A DNA stretch of 64,000 bases from Blattamonas nauphoetae (taxonomy: Eukaryota > Preaxostyla > Oxymonadida), in NCBI GenBank assembly GCA_033064195.1, contig JARBJD010000238.1, positions 1-64,000 on the forward strand, in the 5' to 3' direction. This document shows, in pieces, positions 52,041 to 62,200 of the stretch. The notes beneath the pieces were generated by a model that had not been told where the DNA came from, did not search any database, and worked only from the letters and a program-made list of their open reading frames with translations. The position numbers and the translations under genes were made by a program. Numbering within the stretch: the first letter of the stretch is position 1; the number at the start of each line of letters is the position of its first letter.

Positions 52041-52837
52041 TCCACTCTTTCGGTCATATTCTTTTCATTCAATCGGCCTTTTCTGTGTTTTGGTCTTTCT
52101 CCAACTTCATCTCCTTTTGCATCATCTCTCCATCATCTTTTTCACTCATCCTCTCCCCAACCGCTCAAAGCAGGATTTTGGTCCTTGTTCAGTGAGCTTG
52201 CTCTTCTGTGATGAAGAAACGTCGTTCATTTCCACCACACGAAACCACGTGTTTATCATCCCATTCAATGATTTGTTGATGCTTAGCCTTCGTGGGATGG
52301 ACAACTGTTCATTTATTCTCCCCTGACTCTGTTTTGGTGACGATATTTCTATCATTTTTGAACATGAACTCACTTTCACTGATGTGGACGGTATCGACAT
52401 TATACGAATCGCAACTATCATCCCATTGTCCGAACATGCCGTTTCCAAACACACATGCGGTTCTGATGTCGTCGAAATGAATGCGATTTATCGCCACTCT
52501 TCTTCAGTCATTCAGACTCCAAAGTATCTCTCGTCCACGTTTTGAAGGATCTGGCTTCACTTGCTTTGTTGTTTGCTGTTGGAAGGATAACAGGCTGTAT
52601 ATGTGGACGTCTGCTCAGAATCATTCGACGAATGTCCCACTTGCCAGAAAGGCTTTTATTTGTTGTCCTTGATGTTTGGATCGTTTGGTCTCTTCGTATT
52701 GATAACATTTTGTGGAATGATTCGTGTATAATGCAACTCGTTTCATTTTCATTGTGAAGTGATGAACAATGGGATGATCCAATTCATCTTCACATCGTCA
52801 ACATTGGAAGTTCAGCAATCTATTCATCACCTTCAAC
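52041..52837. other. Intergenic, T-rich, nothing recognised
   Basis: Similar in texture to 49.9-50.58 kb, the equivalent spacer of the previous duplicated unit. No gene is seen. Confidence 0.5.
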
Positions 52838-53962
52838 ATGCTTAGCAGAATCTTTGACGACACCAACGGAGGCTTTGACGACACTGACGAAGAATTTGAG
52901 CAACTCATTGGGAGAACTGTATCCTTTATCATTCCAAAAGGGGCATTTGTGAATTCTGTATTCGGACAATGTCTTTCAAGACCATCTTTCCTCACCATGA
53001 AAACAAGCAGAGAATTGCCTTTAACAGACGCATCGATCCTTTACTCTTCTCTTGTGGCTCGTGTGAAACAGGAATCTCCTTTTGACGAAGCTGTTCAGGA
53101 CCAAGCTGTCGACTTGTTGAATATGCTTGAGCCGAAACGAAACGAACGCAAACTTGCTGATTCAATTATCAAAGACCTCGTTCCCTCTTCAGCCGGATCG
53201 CCATCTGATTTTATTGAGAGCATTCTCACTCTGCTGTCATCTCCCCACTCGACTGTGGTTGAGGCAGCGTTGTCCTTCCTCTACGAGTCAATGTGCAATT
53301 CATCATTTTTTGTTCGATATCGTCTCATGGAATCCGATCTCATCAGCAAACTGTTGGCGACAACTCAAACTGACATACTACCAATATCAATATGCAGAAG
53401 GGTATTCCGCACGCTCGTTAATATCGTCATCTATTGCCTCCAACTCGCCCGTCCCTATCTTTTCTGTGAATTTGGCTTAACTGAAGTACCCGATGCATTC
53501 ACTCGTCGTGAAATGATCTTCCCGAAGGTCGTGATCCCATTGTCTCAATTTGTGGCATTTCTGATATCAAACCGGTTCTTCCTCAATAAAGACTTAACAA
53601 TCTACGTGATGGCTCTATTGGGCACACTGATTGAAATAAGCCCATTTCATCGTCCAACATTGGAATTTGTTGTCACATCTCCGATTGCGTTTGCATTCTC
53701 AAGTTGTCTCTCGACAGAATTCACTCCAGTTCTCAAGAATTCTCTTTTCTGCATCTACCGTTCACTCGGAGATTGGAAGAACAAAGGCCCAGAAGTTGTC
53801 CAATCTGGAAAACGGATGATGCGAGCTCTGTTATCGGAAGGCTTCGAAGACACACTCGAACAGATGCCGATGTCCGAAAAGATCGGAACTTTTAAGAGCA
53901 GCGTTGTTGAGTGTCACACTCTCTCACAGAAACTGGGATCGAATGTGACAAGGTCGCAATAG
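52838..53962 (+). CDS. ARM-like paralogue 3
   Basis: 374 aa, intact and intronless. The N-terminal ~55 residues (acidic FDDTNGGFDDTDEEFEQL) differ from the other copies. The repeats match (KQESPFDEAVQDQAVDLL, SSPHSTVVEAALSFL, QFVAFLISNRFFL, HRPTLEFVVTSPIAFAFSS, SEGFEDTLEQMP). It ends TAG 53960. Divergence from paralogues 1 and 2 is clearly larger than that between the 1/4 pair. Confidence 0.8.
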   Translation: MLSRIFDDTNGGFDDTDEEFEQLIGRTVSFIIPKGAFVNSVFGQCLSRPSFLTMKTSRELPLTDASILYSSLVARVKQESPFDEAVQDQAVDLLNMLEPKRNERKLADSIIKDLVPSSAGSPSDFIESILTLLSSPHSTVVEAALSFLYESMCNSSFFVRYRLMESDLISKLLATTQTDILPISICRRVFRTLVNIVIYCLQLARPYLFCEFGLTEVPDAFTRREMIFPKVVIPLSQFVAFLISNRFFLNKDLTIYVMALLGTLIEISPFHRPTLEFVVTSPIAFAFSSCLSTEFTPVLKNSLFCIYRSLGDWKNKGPEVVQSGKRMMRALLSEGFEDTLEQMPMSEKIGTFKSSVVECHTLSQKLGSNVTRSQ

Positions 53963-54004
53963 ACTGAGTCTCAAAAGACGCGTCGAAGCCACCTCTCTGG
54001 AATG

Positions 54005-54345
54005 GCACCACAATGAATTCTGCGGACTCTCCTCGGATGTTGGGAATGCTCTGATTGCTGGTCCAGATGAACAGCTTCTGAGATTACCTCCAATCGTCAA
54101 TAAATGGTTTGCTCTTTTGGGTTGGTCGTTCTCAACGCGGCTGTCTTTGACTGTCACATCGTCAACCGTACTCTCTCCAAACAGTTGCTTGCGTCCCTGC
54201 CCGATGCATTGTGACCTGATTATCTTTCCCATTCTCCACTTTTGAACCATCTCCCAATTATATCTCGTTTATCTCGTCGAATTTGGATGTGCCCCACATT
54301 CACACCATACCACAGCCATCTCCGATTTGTTTGAGGTGTGTTTTT
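54005..54345 (+). repeat. Conserved 3' module, copy 3
   Basis: Again begins TTCTGCGGACTCTCCTCGGA and carries the CCTCCAATCGTC and CTTTGACTGTCACATCGTCA blocks. Confidence 0.6.
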
Positions 54346-54638
54346 GCTCTTTGGGGCTTCTTATTTTGGTGCCATTGGCAGGATCTTCTTCTTGTTCTTT
54401 TCCGTCCTCTTCTCTTTCTGTATCATGTCTTGACTTTCATTTTTTCTCATTCTCTCCTTCTAACAGGCCATGATCAAGGGATGGGTGTGTATAACATCGA
54501 TCTTGAGTTCTTGTCGACGAACCCTCACTCTTTCCCTTTGTCCATCAACTTCTGCTCTTTTCGTATTTTCCTGTCCATACCAACCACGTGCCTGTCTGTC
54601 CGTGATTCATCCGTCTCAGAGACGATTGATGCATCGGA

Positions 54639-54860
54639 ATGGTCGGGATCAGCCCAAACGTGAACGAGAGTGACTCCACTAAGTCTGTCGGATCCCGACT
54701 GAAGCAGACGAAGTCCATCGGCCGTCTCCTTCCTCCAACCAACCCTGCCCTCGAGTGGGTCACGCACCCGACGAGCAAGACCGACGAGACACTTCCCATC
54801 GCCCTTTCCACACTCGCCCGCGATCTGTTTTATGGCTTCACGGGCTTTTGTCTTTGTTGA
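54639..54860 (+). CDS. Possible small protein or upstream exon
   Basis: 73 codons (MVGISPNVNESDSTKSV onward) in a GC-richer, codon-like stretch just before the membrane protein gene. No GT-AG join to that gene is obvious. Confidence 0.25.
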   Translation: MVGISPNVNESDSTKSVGSRLKQTKSIGRLLPPTNPALEWVTHPTSKTDETLPIALSTLARDLFYGFTGFCLC

Positions 54861-54973
54861 CGTCGATGTTATTTTCTATCTTAACAAGGTGTTTTTTCAC
54901 ATTTTCGGAAAAATAAACGATCAAACCATTCTAGTTTACCTGTCGCAGTTTGCGTGTGAACGTGTCCCCACTG

Positions 54974-55750
54974 ATGCTCACCAACGAACAACAACGCTTC
55001 ACCATCGTGGGTATGATTTCTGTTTGCTTCATGGGATTTTTAGCACAAGGATGTACAGGTGCAATGACGATATTGATCATTATTGGGGTTGTATGCATAC
55101 CAATATCAGTCACGCTTGCGTCGATCTACTTCCCGCAATACTTGGTTGTCTTTATCCTTCTTCCGATTTTGCATATTCTTGGTGCAATATACATTGGAAT
55201 TGTTTTTGGTCGTCGAACACAAATCACAGTTGATTCGTCCGACACGACAATGGTGATGACAGTTTCAGACGGATGGATCCGCCGCCTCTGCACATGTTTC
55301 GGTGAAAATGACATTCAAGGGACACACACGTACAGATTCCAAGACGTTTTGCAGGTGAAGACCCTCAATCTGTACGGAAGCACGCGTATTGTGATCTATT
55401 TCGTGAATGGCTATGTGTTCAAATCTTTGTCGTCGTTTGACAGGGATGATGCGATGAGGTTCGTACAAACGATCAATGCATTCCTGATCCAAAACGGCCC
55501 ACAGAACATTTTTGGCGCTCCTCTCGTTGTCGGGAATGGATCCACTGAAGAGATGATGATGGCCGGCAATGTTCCGCCGATGTATGCAATGCCGCATGTG
55601 TATGGAGGACAGCCAGGCTACACATCTGGGCAAGGAGGCGTTGTTCAACAAGGCGCTTACCAAAACGCACAACCACAAGGATATGTACAATTACAGTCAG
55701 TACCTCATACTATCACCTCTTCGGGGGCCATGGAACCATCAAAAGAATAG
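54974..55750 (+). CDS. Two-pass membrane protein with PH-like cytosolic region
   Basis: 258 aa from MLTNEQQRF; the open frame reaches 54950 but without an ATG. Two or three hydrophobic segments lie in residues ~10-85 (VGMISVCFMGFLAQGC, ILIIIGVVCIPISVTLASI, LVVFILLPILHILGAIYIGIVF). A ~90-residue beta-rich region follows (TQITVDSS, VLQVKTLNLYGSTRIVIYFV, then a DDAMRFVQTINAFL helix) that looks like a PH-type fold. The tail is Gly/Gln/Tyr/Pro-rich. It is unrelated to the ARM-like genes around it. Lipid or membrane signalling is only a guess. Confidence 0.7.
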   Translation: MLTNEQQRFTIVGMISVCFMGFLAQGCTGAMTILIIIGVVCIPISVTLASIYFPQYLVVFILLPILHILGAIYIGIVFGRRTQITVDSSDTTMVMTVSDGWIRRLCTCFGENDIQGTHTYRFQDVLQVKTLNLYGSTRIVIYFVNGYVFKSLSSFDRDDAMRFVQTINAFLIQNGPQNIFGAPLVVGNGSTEEMMMAGNVPPMYAMPHVYGGQPGYTSGQGGVVQQGAYQNAQPQGYVQLQSVPHTITSSGAMEPSKE

Positions 55751-55981
55751 GAGCTGATGACGTGTAGCGATTTTTGAAGTCGCTCTTTTTGTTTCTTTCC
55801 TCGAGTGTTTAACAGCCTTTCAGGATGTCTCTGTACAAATCTTCTTTTTGATGATTTATGTTTTCATCAATTTTCGATTATAACACTTTTCTGATGATTG
55901 TTTTTTGAGCAAAACACCTCGAAATCAAACATCTATCGTCTGTAAACAAAATGAACGAAGAATAATAATTCTTTTCATGAC
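55751..55981. other. Intergenic, nothing recognised
   Basis: A/T-rich spacer between convergent genes. Confidence 0.4.
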
Positions 55982-56244
55982 CTACAGTTGAAAAAAGTTC
56001 ACCAGTGTTCTCGAAGGGGATCGAGTGTCGAGATAAACAATCCTCCGAACCAGAGTAGCGTCTGTCGCAACAGGAGGGAAGGTCCGACCTTGCTGCAATG
56101 CATCGTTCAGGGACGCAATGAATTGTTTGGAGAGACGACGGTTGACAATGTGACAGTCAAAGACAGCCGCGCAGAGAACGACCTTCCCAAAAGAGCAAAC
56201 CATTTCTGGACGATTGGAGGCCATCCCAGAATCTGTCCGTCGGC

Positions 56245-56552
56245 ACCAGCAATCAATGCATTCCCAACATCCGAGGAGAGTCCACAGAAATATGTTAGAA
56301 ATCTTCGAAAGAGTCGGATTCGTTCTCAAAGTCTTCTTCGTCATCGTTTTCAGTGAATTCCACATTCGATCCCAGCAATTGCGAGATTGAATGACACGTC
56401 TCGACAACTTCGTCGCCAAATGATTCGCTCTTGTCATGTTTCAGCGTCTGTTCGAGTGTGTCTTCGAAGCCTTCCGAAAACAGAGCTTGTATCATCTGTT
56501 TTCCAGATTGGACAACTTCTGGGTCTGGTGCATTCCATTCATCCAGTGAACT
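56245..56552 (-). repeat. Inverted identical copy of 49322-49629
   Basis: About 308 bp that I can align base for base, in reverse orientation, to the end of paralogue 1 and the start of its 3' module. Just beyond 56245 differences appear. Confidence 0.85.
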
Positions 56553-56932
56553 CTTGTTGTTTCCAAAAGTAACGACAACGCTGCCTCAACCACAGTCGAG
56601 TGGGGAGATGATAATAGAGTGAGAATGCTCTCAATAAAGCCAGAAGGTGATCCAGCTGCTGAGAGAACGATGTTTCTTGTCGGTTGGAGACTTTTCAAAA
56701 ATCGGGCAGCTGTGTCTTGAAGGGCACCGTCAAATGGATATTCTGCTTTCACGAGGGCAACAAGTGAACAGTAAATGGTCGATTTGTCATCAAATGACAA
56801 TTCATTGTTCATATCGAAATATAGAAAAGGCTCTTCGTTAAACCTGATAGTCGAAGGTGATTCCTTAGAACCATTCGATAAGGCGTCATTAACTGTGTTC
56901 GAAGCGAGTGTTTCGTCTTCCATGGAAAACAA
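56295..56932 (-). pseudogene. ARM-like paralogue 4, internally deleted and frameshifted
   Basis: Starts MFSMEDETLASN and has the family's EPFLYFDMNNELSF region and early repeats up to AALSLLLETT. It then jumps directly to the C-terminal SSLDEWNAPDPEVV in another frame. Roughly 170 residues present in paralogues 1-3 are missing. The C-terminal part after the deletion is identical to paralogue 1. The frame read from the start stops at 56492. Confidence 0.8.
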
Positions 56933-57107
56933 TTGAGGATCTTCCCATGAAGTTGTTGATTGAACTGATAGTCTGGTATTACAATGAACGAAGTATAATG
57001 ATTCCTTTCATGATTGCATCTCTTTCATTTGAAGACAATCAGTGTGAAAATAAACAAATGATGTGCTTTCGTCGATTAACTTGATGCGTTTTCGTCGTTT
57101 GAGTCAT

Positions 57108-58200
57108 CTAAACATGCGAAGGGGTGTTCATCCCCAATAATTTCATGAGATTAAGCGAGTTGGTCCTTACTTTGTTTCCGTTTTTGGACAATTTCTTGTG
57201 AAGCATGTCTTGTTCGAGTCCATCTCCGAACCCTTCTTTTTCCAGTTCCTGCAACACTATTCTCCCTTTGCTTGCAGATTCTGTTCCACATGCCTTCCAT
57301 TGGTTGACAGCATCGAAAATCAACCTCATGGTGGCCTGATGCGCGTATTCGAGTTCCACTTTCGAGAGAAGCGATAGGAAGGCCATTGGGACGTCTGAAG
57401 AACAAATAAAAGCAAGTCGTGGCTGGCAGAAGACACTAACTTCAAAGATATAGAACAGTAAGTATAGTGTGAGTTGGCATTCATCGTTCAACGACAGAAG
57501 GCGATGATGGCGAGATATCTGGACGAGTGACGGTTCTATCGGGATCAACACTTCATGCAGCATCATATCTCGGATTGAGTGAGGGTCAATGTTGAAAATG
57601 GTGTCGAATATTATAGGGTGAGCCGAAATGGAGGCTTAATCTGAAAATGGCGAGGATTTCCTCTATGAGTCTTTTATTCGGAAGGATTGACAGATCCTGA
57701 AGGTAAGGTGTTGAAAGGATTCTGGGGATGAGTTTGGAGGATAATATGGCTTGTTGGTTGGATGGTGAGCCGCTTCTGAGACATTCATGAATGAATGCCA
57801 GAGCATCCCCGACAATCGATTGACGTGATGTTGAGAGGAGAACAGCGACAAAATCCACAAACACAGCTGCAGTGTTTGTGGAGTTCTGTCCAATGGCCTT
57901 CAAAATAGCGTCGGTGTCATCTGATTTTCTGATATTGTGACTGATCGAAGTAATAAACACTGATGCTTTACTAAAATGTTCATCTCTAAATTTGAAGCCA
58001 TCTCTGAACATTGAAACAAGAGAGATAAAGATTGGTGATACGCAATCATCTGTGATTGGATCGATCTGATTCCAGTCCAGGAAGGGTGAGTATTCTGGGT
58101 CAATCAGATGAGAATGAGGAGGAAAGGAGGGATGCCTTCTGATGAGACTATTCTGAAGTTGTGATATTCTCTGGAGAGAATTGTCCTCATTGCGCGTCAC
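57108..58200 (-). pseudogene. ARM-like paralogue 5, one frameshift
   Basis: Two open frames: 58200-57586 (MTRNEDNSLQRIS to LHFGSPYN) and 57566-57108 (MMLHEVLIPIEPS to MNTPSHV). Sequence between them (FDTIFNIDPHSIRD) is readable in the second frame, so a single one-base shift near 57610 separates them. Motifs CQPRLAFICSSDVPMAFLS and EKEGFGDGLEQDM align with HRPTLEFVLASPIAMAFSS and SEGFEDTLEQ of the other copies. It is the most diverged member. Confidence 0.7.
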
Positions 58201-59267
58201 ACATTTTTGGGACGATCAAGATCACTCAAATGATTTGGCCAGATAACACAAAATGAGTCGTGAGACAAGAGTAACCATGATGGAAACATGTCTGGCATAT
58301 TCACAGATTCACTAAAAGAACGCTATGACTGAGATGTGGATGGGCGAAGAGATGCGAAATGGATGAAATTCCATGAAATGACTGTTTGCTGAGAAAGGAA
58401 AATGATTCCGAACTATGGTTGCACCAACTGTCGAGCATAACAAAAAGTGATGAGTCTGAAAGAAAGATGGAATGGTTGAAGAAATGAGAGATAAGTTGAA
58501 GTATGAAGTCGTTCCGAGTCCACATTCCACGACTCTCCCGACAGAGTTACGAGAAGAAGGAAGAGTGTCCAAAATATGAAAAAACGAAGATGCGGACGAA
58601 AAGAAGACTGTAATGGATAGTGTGCTCATCGATGTGTCTGTCATCCAGACTGGTCCTCTGTCGACTCATCTTTGCGTCGAAGCTTCAAAACGGGCAATGA
58701 ACGCTTTGGAAGGTGACAGACTGGGATGAGGAACAGACAGCGATGAGCAGGGGGAATGTTGTTGAGATGTCTGGTATGTGTTGGTGTGTGAAGGTTGTGA
58801 GATGAGTTGGAGGAATAAGTGGACGCCAGCGCGGATTTCATTCCTCCTTCTTCTTCCAAACCGCTCGAACATCTCCAAATCGCGGAGAGTGAACGAAACG
58901 AGTCTGACTCCAACAAACATCCGAAAGCGGTTGTGACGTGAGAGAATGAGATCTTTCGAACGGGTCTGACGTGACGACTGGCTGTGCAGACACTTCCTGC
59001 TTCGAATTGGTGTGTGGTGGTTGTGATTGTGGTGAGGGTGACGTGGAGTTCGGCGAAGTGTGAGAGTGTGGGTCGGCAGGCAACTTGCCCAACTGACTCC
59101 CCTTTCTTAAATAGTTGATTGATTGTCGAGAGTGAGAGGGAAATGAAGACGATGGATGAGTCTCCAGCGGCTCGTGGGATCTCAAAAGAATGGGAATGGA
59201 TGCACCAGACTGTGACGTGTTCCAGTGTCCACAAAAGAAAAATAAGGAAAGGCCTGCTCCTCTCTTT
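58201..59267. other. Intergenic, no convincing gene
   Basis: Two overlapping minus-strand frames (58641-59234 and 58838-59341) compete without recognisable domains, and the second overlaps the next gene. I see nothing supported. Confidence 0.5.
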
Positions 59268-62200
59268 CTAACTCTCCGCCACATTCTGCTTTTCCATCGC
59301 CGGTTCACCAAACTCCACATTCGAATCCAGAAGCGATGCAATCTCGTCGAGAGTTGGTCGCTCTTTGGGATTCAAAGTCAGACATCGCCGTACAAGCTCA
59401 ATTTTAGACTCGTTCGTCCACGAGTCCATCAGCGGCAGCGATCCTGTCCCCATCTGTCGCTGAGCGTTCACTGCATCGATTTCCCCGAAGGGCACAAGAC
59501 CAGTCTCTATTTCCCACAAGATCAGGCCAAGACTAAAAACTGCCGCTTTGGTTGTGTCGATCTCTCCTTTCTTGTCTGCCACTTCGGGTGCCATCCAGCG
59601 CTGTGCCTCGCTTTGTCGATTCGACGACTGATCATTCAGTGACTGCGAGAGAGACGAGGCATTGATTGCTGTGTTCGCCTGAACTGTTTCGCTGTCGTTC
59701 GTGCTTTGGAAAAGAAGATAGTCGTTTTCATCAAGATACACCCACAACGGCGACAGATTCGTCAGAATCGGCATTTTCGGGTTGTGTTTCGCAATCTGAG
59801 CGAGTCCTCGTGTGATCATTCTGAACACTGCTGGTTTATTGAGAGGAGAGCCTTCCTTGTGAAGTCTGTTGTAGAGCGTGTTGTTCACGTTCACAGGCAC
59901 CTCAATCAGCGGTCCCTCACATCTCACTCCCATCTTCGTCTTCCCATTAGCCTCACCTCGGCCACCGCTGTTCAAACTGGCCATCGTGTCGAGGTAGTCT
60001 TTCTGTGCCACAGCGTCTGATCCGATGGTGGTTGGGACGTTGTGATGGATGAGATGGTTGGTGTCATCGGCGTTCATGGAGGCGACAGCCGCTGCTGGTT
60101 CGTCGTGTTTTTCGACATCGATCGGATCATGATGATCCATCTCTCTTGTCATACCATCCTGATTTCCCTTTCGTTGTCTCTTTCTTCGAAGGATCAGCAC
60201 AATTATGAGAACTACGATAACTGCAATAATGACAACGAGCACTGGAATCAGCCAAACAAGAATTTTCTTCGCTTGTTCCAGTGTGTGTGCCTTCTTCGCT
60301 GACACGTCACTGATTTTCAACACAAAGTGGTTGTCCTTGCTCTGATTCAGCCCAAAGGCGAGTCGAGCATGGATTTCGAGTGAGTGGTCGATGTCTTCGA
60401 TGAACGACCGATTCAGTGTGAGATTCACCGAAGTTTCTTTCCATTCTGATGAATTCAGACCTGCCAGATCGATCGTGGTCGATCTCTTCTCCACTTTCTC
60501 CTTCTCGTCCCACTCCACCACCTCCAATCCCAACCCACACGGCATCAGAACCGATCCAAAGAGTGACACTTCGTACACGTCTTTGGTGGATTTTGATGTC
60601 GTCTTGTTCGAGTCCAGCGTCGGAATGAACAACAGTTTCGTCTCATCCACACTCTTTGAGTTCAGATGGCAGTCTCCAAGAGCCATCCACGCAGAAGGAG
60701 TGTCATGTGTCCCATCTCCACCGTTCAGCGTTCCAATCCGAACTTCTCCCTCATCCGTACACAGAATGTTTCGTCTGGCTGAAGGGAAGGATTCATGGTT
60801 TGGTGTGTTGTCTCGGAAGATCGTGCCATCGACAGTGATTGTTCCATTCTTCAAGTTCAGTGCTCCTTGAGGCAGTTCATAAAACACTGTTGAGATGAGT
60901 GTGGTTGTACAGTTGTCAAGTTGAATCACTCCACTCGTCCACTCGCAGATTGAGAGAGTGTCGGTGTTCGGAACAGGAATGTTCACTCCATCAATCACAC
61001 AATTCTCCAAAATAATCGTTGAATTCACTCCACACAGGAACACAAACGACTCTGAAGGCGATTCAACAGCAATTTCAACTTTGTTGAGCTTCAAAGTGCC
61101 TTCGTTCACAGTGATCAGACCAGACCCATCTGGATGTGTTGTGTCGGCAGGAATTCGGACGACTCCATTCGCAACCTTTCCGTTCTCGATCAACACAGAG
61201 ACACCATCCGGAATAGAAATCGGTTTGGTCTCCTTCGTCTCTTTCAGAATTTTGACGATGATCACGTCGTATCGGAGTCCATCAGCGATGCCCCACACCT
61301 TCTCAATCGACACACAAGGGTTGGTTTGATCACCACACGTCCGATCATCAAAAGTGGATGTCCGATCAACAAACAACGTGATGTTGGGTGGCTTCTCAAA
61401 TGTTGTGAACGTGTCAACTTCCTTTCTCATCGGATGAGGAAGTGATTCTGCTTTCAGTTCATCAACTGCGTATTCAGTCCGATATTCGAAAGTGTCACTC
61501 CAACCAATCGGATACGATGTTGTTTCTCCTCTCTGTGATGTCGAGAACGTGACTGGTAAGGTTTTCCCAGATGCCAATTTCAGAATGTAGTTGTCGCTGG
61601 TATTCACGTTCTCAGCTGACAGAACAAGCTTGAAAGACGTGCAAGGTGAGTTTGTGAATGTGAACGAGATGGACTTGAGGAGCGGTGAAGCTGGGACAGT
61701 GAATTGTTTCGCCTGAGGATTGATGATGATTGGGGTGTTGTCTTTCGTGATCTGTGCGATCGTGTAAACTGCACCGAACACAACGTGTGATGTCTCAGAC
61801 ACATTTGTTGAGATTGAGCAAGAGAGCGTTCCGTTTTCGTGGCGAGTGAGATCGACAACGATGTCAGTGTTCGAGGCATCAGGTTGGAGTGTGAGCTCGT
61901 AGACACCAGAATCGAACACCCTTCCTTTAAACGTCAGGGTCAGACTTTTCTCGTCATCACTCAGAACTGGTGTTACTCCCTCCAATCGAGTCGGTTCTGT
62001 TGGTGTCGTGAATAAGAGAGTGCTGTCGATGTATTTCGCTGACGACAGAGACACAACACGATATTCCTGACCAAAGGCGAGCGTGGATGTCGGATACAGA
62101 GAGATCAACGCTGTGACTGTCGAGTCGTCTCCAGATGTGGTGACCGATCCAGGAAGAACAATCTTGTCTGACCCTGTTTCTGAACCAGGCACAACTGACG

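Noticed and set aside
57390-57440. A possible short intron beginning GTTAGTG in ARM-like paralogue 5
   Set aside because: The stretch encodes CQPRLAFICSSDVPMAF, which aligns with conserved coding sequence of the paralogues, and the splice would break phase.
58641-59341. Two overlapping minus-strand ORFs of 197 and 167 codons
   Set aside because: No recognisable domain, different frames compete, and one runs into the start of the gene C 3' end.
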